Below are positions 44,697 to 55,702 of a stretch of 64,000 nt of DNA, piece by piece. Numbering within the stretch: the stretch's first letter is position 1; each line of letters opens with the position of its first letter. Made by a program: the position numbers and the translations under genes. The stretch comes from Apodospora peruviana. Lineage: Eukaryota > Ascomycota > Sordariomycetes > Sordariales > Lasiosphaeriaceae. The DNA lies in NCBI GenBank assembly GCA_033439685.1, contig JAUEDM010000004.1, forward strand, positions 682,001 to 746,000, written 5' to 3'. Under the pieces are notes generated by a model. The model did not search any database and was not told where the DNA came from. It saw nothing but the letters and a program-made list of their open reading frames with translations.

Positions 44697-46900
44697 GCGC
44701 CAGGCATTGTACACTTTAATGACTCTCCACCATAACAAGAAGCTGTGTTGGACCTGCTACTCCAGGCGACGCGTGTCCAAGGTGTCCAAGGTAACCTCCA
44801 GAACCCATTGCAGATGCACGGGGTCCCCGGAGTACTACCTTCATCGTACGTCCAAGAATAAAAACATTCATATGACGACAACTCATGACTCTGTAGCAGC
44901 CAATCGGCCGCTCACCGTGCTTGACCATAAATTTCTTGAATGCACAGCCGTTTGGCTCAATAAGACCGTCAGTATGCCAACATGTAGCCAAAGTGTTGAA
45001 GTGCTCATTGCCTTCTCAGTCCCGCTCGCGGCCGCCAGCTGCAATGGCGATAACGATCTACTCCACTCTTTCGGTCAGAGTATAAGGCAGCTAGATACTG
45101 GACCTGGACCAGATGTGGCCCGAAGGTCGTCCCCGACAGATCGTGGTATTGGAGTAATTAGCCAGAACGAGCACAGGCTTACGCTGTTATATTGCGGCGG
45201 ACGAGTAACAATAAGAACCACAACCTGGAACTCGATACATTCCAGTTTCCTGAAATAGCACTATATCCTGGACATACCATAGATGCAATTTCTTTTGGTC
45301 TAGTCGTACTTCCTGGTAACTGTTCCCAACCTCGATCCTTGTCGAGTCTCAGCATTACGGCTCTGAGCCAAGCACAAGTTTTTCTGAGGTCTGGCCAGGA
45401 TAACATATCTCAGGTCGTAGTAGTGCGGGTGCGAGATTCATGGAGAGTTGACTGTTCGCGATTAATGACGTTAACTCCGACCGTACTAGCTCCCAACCAT
45501 CACTACATAACAGAGTGGGTATCGATGCTGTGTTTTTACGAGGCGGAGTTACCGCTGGATTAATGTCCATTACGCCGGTAGAGCCCCATCCAGGCCTCTC
45601 ACCGGAAGCTCGGCATAGAGACCTCCCTTTTGAGAAGAATGAATTCGGACCGGATAAAGTCGAGCGATGCTCTCTCGGTGGATACAAGGTACTACAGTTA
45701 CACAAGCGGCCGCCTACAGCCCGCCAGAAGCTCTTTATGTTATTAATGCTTGAATGTTCGAGGCCTAGGGTTCACTGTGCAGCGGCCGCCTTTGTACGAC
45801 CTCGACGACATTCCGCAAGGTCTGAGCGCATTAATGATCATTACAGAGTCTCATCTTCTGCTCAAAGCACTATCGATGTCTGCAGGATTAGCTGGTAGCA
45901 TAGAGCGAAAGCAAACTGGCAAGGCAGATACGAAGTAAAAGCCAATCATTTCTAACCAGTGTGATTATGTTGACCAATTAACGAGATGAGAGATGGGGTG
46001 AGGGAGATAGGTCTTCCCGGTTTAAAGACTACGTGAATTTTGCCTTACAAGACAAAAGGCATTGAATATATATGTCGACTGGACTCTGAGTATGGAAGTC
46101 TCCACCGGCTGTGGCCTGTCAGTCATACGTCGGTATATGTTCTGGGTCGCAGCGGTTGTAAAGAGGTCGTCCGAGAAGAGCGAAAGAAGAGTGCCGAGGC
46201 TGGGGGAACAGGAGGCGAACTTCAATCTGCTGCTGGTTGTCGATAAAAGGGTTTCGAACGGTTGAATCTGGTGGCCCTTGGAAGACTTTGAGCTCATAAT
46301 ACAGGGTAATGGCGAGGGTGCCGGTGTGGACGAATAGAGCCGAGCAACGGACGACATGTGAAGCATCCGGGAGCCACGGATTTCACCTTTTCCAACCGTT
46401 GCTCGGACGAGCCGGCCGCAGCGGCCGACGGACGCCAACGCTAGAGAGTGGAAGCACCAGACGCGCGGTGCTCCCGATCTCACTAACCTGGTCTTCATCG
46501 GCATTATTGTGCAGCAACAAGATGCCATGCTCGTCCGCCCTCCGCCCAGACCGAGAATCCCACCCACCCAAGCATAAAAGCCTGATCCAGGAGTTGTTCA
46601 GCCAACTGTCTGTCACCAGGCTTGTCATAAATCCACAACATCAAACACACACTTTCCTCATAAACCGCACCATATTCACATTCTGAAGCAGCCCGCATAC
46701 TATTGAGTCTTGGCCACACTGCGAGAATGCATCATCGCAACCCCTGAGCGCCAAGGGACCAGCGACACCCCAACACCAAAACAGCAGCACCTCACGAGGT
46801 CCAATGTGGCTGGATCCCCTGCTGGCGACATCGATCTACTAGAACATCAAAGGAGCCATAAAGTAGGGTATCATTATATTCATTAACAAGTATTAATACA
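44697..46900. other. 2.2-kb region without a supported gene
   Basis: Several short frames occur on both strands, none with a recognisable product. A minus-strand frame at 46719-46504 (CLMLWIYDKPGDRQLAEQLL) looks slightly protein-like but cannot be extended. Possibly old, decayed sequence. Confidence 0.4.
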
Positions 46901-48730
46901 TCAGTTCGACAAGTCCACGTCAAGTGATGGGACCGCGACAGCCGTTCCTCGTTCGCACCATTTGACCCAGATCAAGATCTCGGCGGCACATCCGTCTCGG
47001 CTCTCGACACCCCAGCAACCTTGGACACCACACCTTGTAGCGGAGGACTGTATGCCGGAGCTGCGCCCTTGTTGAGGTGGCGGGGGGGTGTAGGCCGTGG
47101 GACCATCCACCGGCGACGTTATATCATGTCCATGTCCCGGACCCACGACGCCTCCGTATATCGGCACGCCGGGAGCGGAGGACGACTGATGATACTGCGA
47201 CTGCGCAACCTCGGGCGCGTCATGGTGCTGCTGCTGCAGCTGTTGCGGTAATGCGTGAACCTGCACCGCTGCAACTGGTTTGAATGGATCCTGTGCCGGG
47301 TGGCCGCCGGCAGTCGTCGTTGCTCCCCCGGGCGGGTGTCTCCTCAGACTTTGCCGGTGCCACCAGAGGACCACAGCAATCGAAATAACCAGCAGGGCGA
47401 CGCATCCGATGGCGATGCCCGCGATGGTGCCACCTGATACCCCCGCCAAGTTTGCGGTTGATCCGTTGCTGTTGCTGTTGCTGTTGCTGTTCAGGATTAC
47501 TAGTACTTGGAGTAGAACTAGGAGCGGAGTCGTTGCTTGAGCCATCCTCCTCGGTATGCCTCCTGGCGCTGCCCAAGAAGTTGGACGGCCGGCTGCGCTC
47601 TCTGCATTGCGTTCGACGTTGAAAGAGAGAGATAAGCCCGGGGGGAGGGGGGAGGGGGGGAAGAAGGGAAGATGTTGCGATGGCTGCCCAGGATAGCAAG
47701 CGCACACTGCAGTTGATGAACAGTGATGCACGGTTGAAGTGAGCCACGAGCTTGGACGAGACGTCTTGAATAGCATCATAACCCGTGAAAGGATAGTCAT
47801 CAACCATAATTTGAAATTTACACATAAATACGCCAATCTTGCTAACCACAGTCCCATTTTTGCCTTATTTCACGAACCAAGTTCAAGATCAAGTTGCGCC
47901 CCGAACCCTCGTTCATTCATATGGAATGAACGACTCTACAAATTCATCACCAAAGTCGAAACGGTCTCAAGCAATTTGCTCCGTTGGTGCTGGTCGATAA
48001 ACCTGGTGAGACCGAACTAGATGTCGTCGTCGACGTAACCGTCTCTGTGGTAGACTCTGAATTAGAAAATAAAGTCGATTCACCACCCATTCCACTGCTG
48101 CTATTCCTACTGCTATTCCTACTGCCAGTAGTACTGCTCGGCAATCTACTGCTCATGCCGTCTACGTCTCAGTTACTAACAACGTCTGGCTGGACCAGAC
48201 AAATAAAAATCACGTACCGCCAGAAGTAGGCGTAATAACCGTCGTCGAGCCACCTCCGCAAGCGTCACGGTCGGCGGCGCTCTCGACAGTCCACACGGTC
48301 TTGCAGCCGCCCAGACCGGCACACCCCAAGTCGCACGGATGGGAACGATAGACGGTGACTAGCGGATCCGGACATCCGCAGCTCGCCGTGGCGGTGGCCA
48401 GGATGACGCATTCCGGGGTCACGCACGAGCTGCAGATGTCGGTTGTGCTGAGAATCGCCGGGCACCCCGAGACGACGGTCGGCGTGGGGTTGGTGTTGAT
48501 GCCGCCGCCGCTGCTTGGTGTTGGTGTTGGTGGTGGTGGTGGTGGTGGTGGTGGAATGCCTTCGGTCTCGGTGAGCGTGGTGAGGGGGTTGGTGGGGAGA
48601 GTGGCTTCCTGGGCGATGACGACGTTGGTTGCCGCGCTGTATTTCATGGTCAGTTTTACAGGTTGAGGTCGCGATGGAATGGCGTCGAGACTTACATGGC
48701 CAGAAGCGAACGCGTTGAAAATCGAACCAT
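46901..48730 (-). CDS. probable secreted-anchored membrane protein (signal, Cys-rich, Ser/Thr-rich, one TM), exon 3/4 junction uncertain
   Basis: Exon 1 (48730-48696) and exon 2 (48636-48218) join to give a signal peptide (MVRFSTRSLLAIAATNVVIA) followed by a Pro-rich run and a Cys-rich domain (CSSCVTPECVILATATASCG). Exon 3 from 48161 is Ser/Thr-rich (TTETVTSTTTSSSVS). A separate frame at about 47500-46901 carries an Asn/Ser repeat, one membrane segment (GIAIGCVALLVISIAVVLWW) and a His/Pro-rich tail. The domain order fits one wall- or surface-anchored protein spliced across about 47950-47490. A donor at 47950 and acceptors in the AACAGC repeat are in phase, but the long intron is unproven, and two genes cannot be excluded. 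No function assigned. Confidence 0.5.
47465..47491. repeat. (AACAGC)n microsatellite
   Basis: Four to five copies of the 6-bp unit (minus strand), translated as Asn-Ser in the frame that leads into the membrane segment and as poly-Gln in another. Confidence 0.85.
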
Positions 48731-49289
48731 TATGAAAATGTGTTGATACGAAATGCTGTTCATTGTGTCCGGGGAAGGAACATCTTTTTGTGCCAAGGTA
48801 TGGAATGATGGGCGGAACGAGGGTTGAAAGAGGAAGGTGGAGAAAGCCCGTGGTACCGGATTATTACAGGCGGACGGGATGTGTTATGTGTAATGGCAGT
48901 GACAATGACGCTCTCTCTTCATGAGAGCATTATAACTCCCAAGCACCTTTGCACGCAGCCAATCGATAAGTCAGGATAAGACCCTACTGAAGCCTGCACT
49001 GAACATCCAGCTGTAGCCACTCAAGGGCTCTTCCGTAAAAGGGCCAACATGTGTTAAGAATACGGAGAAGCTACGTGCTACTTCCACAACTGTCCAACTA
49101 TTTCTAGGCCCACGCCGGTTTCACCAACATCATTGAAAGGCAGGTGCTCCTCAGACTGGATCTTCTAGTCTTCAAAAGGCAGGATTTTTGGGACTGTAGT
49201 CAATGATCCCCTCTGCATCATCTTTTGCACCAAGCAGAATCAATCCATTTCTCTCGGGGCCCATTCCAACCCAGTATTGCTTTTCTATC
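48731..49289. other. divergent intergenic region
   Basis: Contains the promoters of the minus-strand membrane protein and the plus-strand BTB gene. No other feature seen. Confidence 0.5.
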
Positions 49290-50363
49290 ATGGCCGCCAT
49301 ATTCCAAGGGCTTGCCGCGTTACGCCAAAATAACAAATACGCCGATCTTACAGTCACCTGCGGCGAGCATCCCGACAGCCGCACCTTCAACCTTCACCGC
49401 GCTGTCGTCTGTTCGAAGTCGCCCTTCTTCGACAAGGCATGCAGCGGCGCATTTAAAGAAGCGTCAACTGCACACATCGATCTGAAAGATGATGCCAAAA
49501 TTTTTGAAAAGTTTATTCAATTCTTATACACGGGAAACTACGACGACGACGAGAATCTGGGGCCCCAGGTTCAGCACTGTGACGAGGAGGTGCTTCGACC
49601 CGAGGATGAGATCCAAGACATGCTGCGCAACGGCGCCGGCCTACGTGGGATGGAACGCGCCTTCCTTCCTGATAGCGAGGAATCGATTGATTTTGTGGAA
49701 CGGGAGGAGGAGACCGACGTTCAGGTTGAATATGATGATCGCGGAATATGCCCACAAAGTCATATCAAGGCTTTCGGCGATGGGCTATACCGCCGTAAAT
49801 TTGGAGTCCATTATGCCGACGCCAACGGCGAGTTCGACGACGACAATGAAGAAGATTCAGTCGATTACGAAGACGATGGAGACTACAAGATCGATCAGTT
49901 GACAAGGCGGCCAGTGGATTTTGTGAGTAAACACAGTGGCATTCCATGCTCGGTGTGGGAGCTTGTTTATCCTGACGACGACGGCTATGTCTCGGACCTA
50001 CCCCACGCCATGTACACATGTATCAAGCTGTATGCCATGGCCGACATGTCCTGCGTCCCGTCGCGCAAGCTTCTTGCCAGGAATCACTTCTACCGGTCGG
50101 CGGAATGACATTATCTCGAGTCTCCAGACTTTCCCGACGTGATCAATCAAGTGTTTGAGATCACAGGACCGAATAAGTGGGCTTTGAAGGATATCTATAT
50201 CAGCCTCATCAACACGCAGCATAGCCCCATCGACAGACAATACGAATACTGTACTTGTAGTAAGTGTGCGAGGCCCAATTTAACATCCGAGTGGACAATG
50301 GCATTGCAACCTGTCTTGGAGAGGCACGAGGAGCTGGCAGACCAGATCGTGGGTTTTATGTAA
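49290..50363 (+). pseudogene. BTB/POZ domain protein interrupted by an in-frame TGA
   Basis: The frame opens MAAIFQGLAALRQNNKYADL and has a clear BTB domain (LTVTCGEHPDSRTFNLHRAV, SPFFDKACSGAFKEA, FEKFIQFLYTGNYDDDE), used by family members for dimerisation or cullin-3 binding. A long acidic insertion follows. The conserved C-terminal helix region starts LYAMADMSCVPSRKLLARNHF. At 50106-50108 a TGA closes the frame after 272 codons. The same frame then continues with typical family sequence (HYLESPDFPDVINQVFE) to 50363. No intron fits around the stop. An ancestral Arg codon CGA changed to TGA is the simplest explanation. A truncated product with BTB domain may still be made; stop-codon readthrough is also possible. 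Confidence 0.7.
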
Positions 50364-50588
50364 AGAAGCCAAGAGCAAAACGGAGGAAAACCTATCACGC
50401 GATGTAGGGCTCTACGTTAGGATAGGAAGAATGACACCATAGTGAAAATGAGAATCTAACATCAGGCAAAAGTGAACTTGATATGTATACCCAAGAACGA
50501 GAACAAAATGACCCCCAAAAGAGAAACAACCAGTCTAGGAACAGAAATCCAAGCCCCCAAAAAGTATATCCAAAGAAGCGAAAAAGGG

Positions 50589-50619
<31 letters not shown>
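50589..50619. repeat. poly(A) tract of 31
   Basis: Uninterrupted A run between the BTB and GH128 genes, downstream of both stop codons. Confidence 0.9.
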
Positions 50620-50620
<1 letters not shown>

Positions 50621-50680
50621 AGGCAAATCATATATACAATGAATCCTCCACACCAGTATCAGTCAAAGCTAGTTAGCAAT

Positions 50681-51553
50681 CTAACCGCGGGACTCGACAA
50701 ACGCGCGGCCAGCGTTGTTCAAGTCGTTGCCGTTGACCATGGTCTCGGCCTTGAAGGGCGCATAGCGGTGGACGTAGTCCTGGCGATCGAGCCAGGGGAT
50801 GACGATGCGCAGGAAATCGGCCAACAGGTTGACGTCGCCAACCGGGTCGGGCGAGAACTCGGTGATCCACAGCGGCATCTCGCGCTGGAAGATGCTGTTG
50901 ACCTCGCCGTGGGCCCAGGCGACGTAATCGATGAACAGCTGGGCCTGGCGCTGCGCGTTGGCGCCGGGCTCGCCGTACCAGTGCAGCGCCTGGGCCGAGC
51001 AGCCGAACTGGCCCGGGTTGTTTCCGGCGAACTGGCGCAGCCAGGTGAGGCCCGAGGGACCTCCCGTAAAGCCCCTGTCGGTGTTCCACGAGCTGATGGC
51101 CGGGCAGACCAGCTTGGCGCCGCGGTCGCGGAAGCGGAACATGTCGTTGCCCCACTGCTCGCGCGCGCGTTGGGGGGAAGCGTTGCAACCCCCGTGCTCC
51201 CGGGTCACGTCGGGCTCGTTGTACCCCAGCACGTAGGGGGTGTCGCCGGACGCGATCTTGGCGAAGATGCCGTCGACCTGGCCCTCGTTGACGCCCCACA
51301 TCATGGGGATGCCCTGGAACTTGGGCGCGTCGCGCGCGGCGCCCCAGTTGTATGCCCAGGTCGCGGAGCCGGAGCGCGACAGCGTGTTGATCTTGCCGGC
51401 GTCGTTGTAGGCAAGGCCCTTCTTGATGCCGAAGGGCGCGTCGGTGCCGCGGGCGACCAGGGTGGCGTTGTACTCGGGCTCCGGGACAGGGGCCGGAGCA
51501 GCGGCGGCGAGGGCAGCAAAGGCCGCGATGCTTTGGACGGCGGTGGTCTTCAT
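50681..51553 (-). CDS. GH128-type glycosidase (Asl1-like), secreted, 290 aa
   Basis: The Met at 51553 gives a signal peptide (MKTTAVQSIAAFAALAAAAP). The catalytic domain starts at KKGLAYNDAGKINTL and contains WAYNWG, GYNEPD and WITEFSP. The two Glu residues in the last two motifs match the acid/base and nucleophile positions of family GH128 glycoside hydrolases. Members cleave beta-1,3-glucan or are wall-associated, like fission yeast Asl1. Length is usual for the catalytic domain alone, without a Ser/Thr linker. The gene is a single exon, GC-rich and intact. It probably acts in the wall or the medium. Confidence 0.92.
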   Translation of the reverse strand: MKTTAVQSIAAFAALAAAAPAPVPEPEYNATLVARGTDAPFGIKKGLAYNDAGKINTLSRSGSATWAYNWGAARDAPKFQGIPMMWGVNEGQVDGIFAKIASGDTPYVLGYNEPDVTREHGGCNASPQRAREQWGNDMFRFRDRGAKLVCPAISSWNTDRGFTGGPSGLTWLRQFAGNNPGQFGCSAQALHWYGEPGANAQRQAQLFIDYVAWAHGEVNSIFQREMPLWITEFSPDPVGDVNLLADFLRIVIPWLDRQDYVHRYAPFKAETMVNGNDLNNAGRAFVESRG

Positions 51554-51838
51554 GATGAATTGGTGTGTATAAATCGAAGAGAAACGAAGTGAATAAGAAA
51601 CACCAAAAAAAGGAGTGTGATGATTTGAGTGGGAACTGGAAAGGAGTGACTGTCTCAAACACAAGTGTTGATGATGAAGCTGATGATGATGGAGAAAAGA
51701 GATCTGCAGAACTGGGAATTGTTGTTCTTCTTATACAACTCTGAGGTCACTTTGCAAGATACTAGTTGTCTTGATTTCCTCGGCGATAGTCAACCAAAAG
51801 ACCCTGACACCGATCATCCTCCTCTACCACTCCCCCCT

Positions 51839-51849
51839 CCCCCCCCCCC

Positions 51850-51880
<31 letters not shown>

Positions 51881-51884
51881 ACAC
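51839..51884. repeat. poly(C) tract of 28 followed by (CA)n
   Basis: 28 uninterrupted C run directly into about nine CA repeats. It lies about 300 bp upstream of the GH128 start codon. Confidence 0.92.
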
Positions 51885-53699
51885 CCCAGTGTGCCTTGCA
51901 GACATTGCAATAGCATCCGTCGATGGCAATAGGTAGCAGTATCTGTCAGCCCAAGGTCGTTCCCGATGTGATGGGCTGCACCAGAACGCGGTACCAGGGA
52001 TTCGGATACCAGGAGTCAAACGTTGCACCGGGAAGATCCGTGGTGCGTGCATGGTAAGCGGTCGCTCTGTTGGAGTAGTATCTCTGTCGACCTTGAGTCG
52101 TTCATGCGGGATTCTCTCCGGCATCGTCCATGGCGGTGGCATTGAAGCCCAACGCGGTGATATCATGAGGAATCCGGGGCATTCGCGGTGCAAGTATGCC
52201 GAAATACTCCCATGGCTTGAGACCGATCGGTGCTACTGAGAACTAACCAGTGTCTGTTAGTGGGAAGGCTTTGTGGCTATGGCTCAGGTCAAGTGCTTGT
52301 AATAAGACCTGTCCAAATATTTTCAGGGGTGTTTTCTAGCACGGACGAGCAAAGGAAAGTTGCCAGACCTAATCTTCATGTACCTTAATTCTTCATTGAG
52401 CGATGATTTCTCTCTGGACATAGCAATGTCCTGGCAAGTTAAGTCGCGTGACAGTAGGAGCTGGTGGCCTGATGTAGGCTTTCTTTCAACCTTTGATTAC
52501 ACCAGATCCTTCGATATCTGCGTACTCGCGTGCGATATCTACGCGAAGACAGGGGCATCTAGAATATCGAAAATGGAAGTGCTGAAGGCCCCTGACAGTC
52601 TGGAAGGTTTTCATTTGTCTGTGCCTCTTATGCTTGGACCAGAGCCTGGCCCGTTGTGTCGTCGTTCGGTTCTCAACCCTGGGGTTTTATTCCATTCATA
52701 CTACGGGGTTACAGCACGAGTATAAAACTTACCAGGGGTGCCAATTCCTGATTTGTTGGTTGCAACTGGCCGCAATTACACCGTGGGCCGGTCGAGGCCG
52801 GTCATAGTCGCAATCAACACCCCAACCTAACACAGCCCCTGAAGAAAACGCCTGGGTCCGAATCCTTATTCGCAACCACAACCACACCACCGAACTCAAT
52901 ATTCAGGTACGAATACCACCGAAGACTTCCTACGATCCCATGCCAAGCCACAAAGGTCCCCGGAAAAGGCCCTAAACACGGGATGGCCCTTCTATTTCTT
53001 AGTTCAGCTCCGAAGAGCTGGACATGCACGTGCTTTCGCGAATGCTGGTATTAACTGCGAATGATATGACTTCCTTCTAATCTTGATCTGGGTTGGTAAA
53101 ATGAACGCTTTCCGAGTGCGACCGAAGGCGGCCGCGTCTTCCCAGATCCTATGGGCAGGAATAAACCCCGAGTGCCAGCCATATCGCCGAAAGACATGAT
53201 TATCAGCTGTGGTTATAAAAGTTGAAATCTGTCCTTATACTGCCATTCCCGCTGTTCTAGCGAGTGCTGTGGAATGCTATCTCCCGTCAATTCGATATTT
53301 CAAAGCCAAAAAAAAAAAAAAAATAATAATAATAATAATAAACCATAGTACTGCGCATCTGCGGCGCATCTTTGGATTCCAAAAACACCGAGCCAAGAAG
53401 ATACCGGCGGTTCGGGTTTATTACTACAACGCATAAACAATACTGACCGCGCCGCGCTGATAATCGTCAGAGCATCGGGGCTTTTCAATGATCAGTGGTC
53501 AGAACTACGCCATAGTCCTCCCGAAGATGATTTTCAAAGCGAAGGCCTAGGGATTTGGAGAAATGGCCAAAAACAAAAAAAAAAGACTCTGTCGCTTCAC
53601 AGTAAAGCGTGTCATGAAGCAGCCTCCACTGACGAGAGGGAGTGAACTGAAACCAACCACCTATCATTATCCGAGGAGAGTCAAACATCCAGCCAAACC
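51885..53699. other. 1.8-kb region without a supported gene
   Basis: No recognisable protein. It holds an A-run plus (AAT)n microsatellite at 53308-53341. Probably intergenic or old repeat-derived sequence. Confidence 0.45.
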
Positions 53700-54802
53700 T
53701 TAAGGATATGAATTCTCCCACAAAGTGAACCAACAACACCTGCCCTCAGCACAAACCCAAAACACCCTCCCCGGCCCGCACGCCGCCCGCGCGCCCGTCA
53801 CACACGTCCTGCTCGGCAGCCGCCCAGCACCGCAGAGACAATCCACATTCTTAGGATCCACGCCCCGGAGTCCGCCTACGTCCTCCACTTGTCGCACCCG
53901 CGGCACTTGTAGAACGGCCGGGGGGCGTTTCCGTTGGGGGTTTTGGGGGAGGTGCAGCCGAATGTCGATGGCTATCTGCATTTCTGACAAAGGGGACCGT
54001 TGGCGGGGAACTGGACAATGTTGTTATTGGTGTCGGAGAGGTTGTCTGACGATGAAATTGATGACCAGATGGCTGCGAGAGAGGTAAAGACTAAGTCTTC
54101 TCGGACCTCGATTTGTAGACCCCTAGTTGTTCTTTCGGTGGAGACTTTTGCTCCGTGTTCCCGGGTTTCCTGCTGGTCGTCTACTACTATCCTTACCGCT
54201 AATGCGACGGCGGAGACGGTAACGGATGAAGCAGTGGGACGATGACTAGAAATAACCTGTGCTGGAGATGATGGCGGCAGTGCTGGTGCCGGTACGGGGG
54301 AATGGGTGTGTTGTCGGAGTTTGGTGTTGTATAGAGGCGGTGAGGGGGTGCTCGGGCATGGGTTTGACGGTATCCATCGTCTTGGGGCTGCTAGCGGCGA
54401 ATCGTCGTTGTCGTCGTTGTCGCTATCGGTCTTGACACGTTTGGGCGTGGTAGGCTTCTTGGTGTCTTGTTCCGTCTTAACAGGTCTCTTTGGGGTTCTG
54501 GTTGGCGTCGAGGGTGGTTGGTGGGTAGCAGCCAGAGGCCGGTGATGTGATACTTCTGCCGCTCTCGTCGTCCCGGCCAAATGTCGCACTCCTGGATACT
54601 TGGGTTGGGAGAACGTCTGATTCGATCTCGGTTCGCCGCCGGATCAGGAGTGCGAGGATGTTTGGACTCCTGGAGCGGTTATGGTACCGCAACAACTGCT
54701 GAAAGCCGATATCCATTCTCTGACCGCCTTGAAATTGGTTTCCCCTTCGCCGTACTCGAATTTGATCTCTCTTTCTTGTTTAAGGTCGGTATTTGACGAC
54801 AT
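53700..54802 (-). pseudogene. GRF-type zinc-finger protein, disrupted
   Basis: On the minus strand the start MSSNTDLKQEREIKFEYGEG (54802) is followed by Pro/Ser-rich sequence in shifting frames. A first zinc-finger-like unit then follows (GPLCQKCR...PRPFYKCRGCDKW) and a second with GRF spacing (VDCLCGAGRLPSR, then PGRVFWVCAEGRCCWF). GRF fingers bind nucleic acid in repair and topoisomerase proteins. The first finger is cut by an in-frame TAG at 53972-53974, then closed by a second TAG at 53876-53878. The second finger lies in another frame. No intron of plausible size removes these breaks, so I call it a pseudogene. Upstream exon structure is uncertain. Confidence 0.6.
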
Positions 54803-55702
54803 GTCGCTTTTGGTGATAGTAGTACTATGTGGCATGTTTGGTACGATTCTTTGGTCTGAATGGAATCTCTTAACGTCGGAACTGATCTGCTACCTAAAAG
54901 CCGGTCTTGAAGGATTGGGGGGAGGCCGATGGTTATGAATTTCTACTCTCCCCCTCCCCCCCCCCCCCCCCCCCCCGGGTTGCTGTTCGCTGCGACGTCC
55001 CCGCGTCAGGCTGCAGGCTGCCCAACATTTGGTTGTGTCGTCCAAAGGCCCTTAGGGCAGACTTGCTGCGAGTGTATGTAGGCCTCCTGCATTAGCGTCG
55101 AGCCTCTCTCACTGGGGCCAACCATTCGATAAGAGGCAATGGGGCTGCAGGATGTGCGGAACGCAAGCCCGCCGATACCCTCGCGGACCGCTAATTGTAG
55201 TGTAAATCCAGATAGTATGTTGGTTTCATGTTACCATCTGCATTCGTTGAGCTCCTGTCTGCTTGCTAGGTATGTTACTCTCGCCCTGCTTAGCCTACAT
55301 GTACCTATGTTCATCAATGGATAGCCATCGCATTCCGAAAGAGCTTCTACCCTTGGGACTCTATCCAATTGGCTATCCTAATAGTCGCATAACATGCCCA
55401 TACACTGACAGCTTTGTATCCGCCGATATTACCAAGGTTTCGCAGGAAATTAAGGGTGATATATTTAAGAACATATACCTTAGTTAACAGCCCACTCGTC
55501 AGAGGTTCCGAGACTCTTCATTCTGCATTGGCCTCTTCCCTAACCGTTAACATGCAGATAACTACCTAGGGGCGTTGTACTCGTCAGGACCGCTGTACAC
55601 GGCAGGGGTGTCAATGTTGAGCCGGCGCCAATGGTCAGACGGGGCGTGTATGGGCGTTGTCTGGCCCATCAGCTCTGTCGTCGTCAGGACCGTCATCCAA
55701 GC
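54803..55702. other. intergenic, with poly(C) tract
   Basis: No gene seen apart from the C-run at 54956-54976. Confidence 0.45.
54956..54976. repeat. poly(C) tract of 21
   Basis: Uninterrupted C run, preceded by CCCCT. Confidence 0.9.

Noticed and set aside
45515..46719. Several 70-180 codon frames on both strands
   Set aside because: No recognisable motifs, no consistent splicing and no promoter signal; they could not be joined into a gene.
50483..51592. 369-codon plus-strand frame opposite the GH128 gene
   Set aside because: Antisense shadow of a GC-rich gene; includes poly-Lys from an A-run and has no family features.
52360..52725. 121-codon plus-strand frame
   Set aside because: No homology recognised, and surrounded by sequence with stops in all frames and no promoter evidence.
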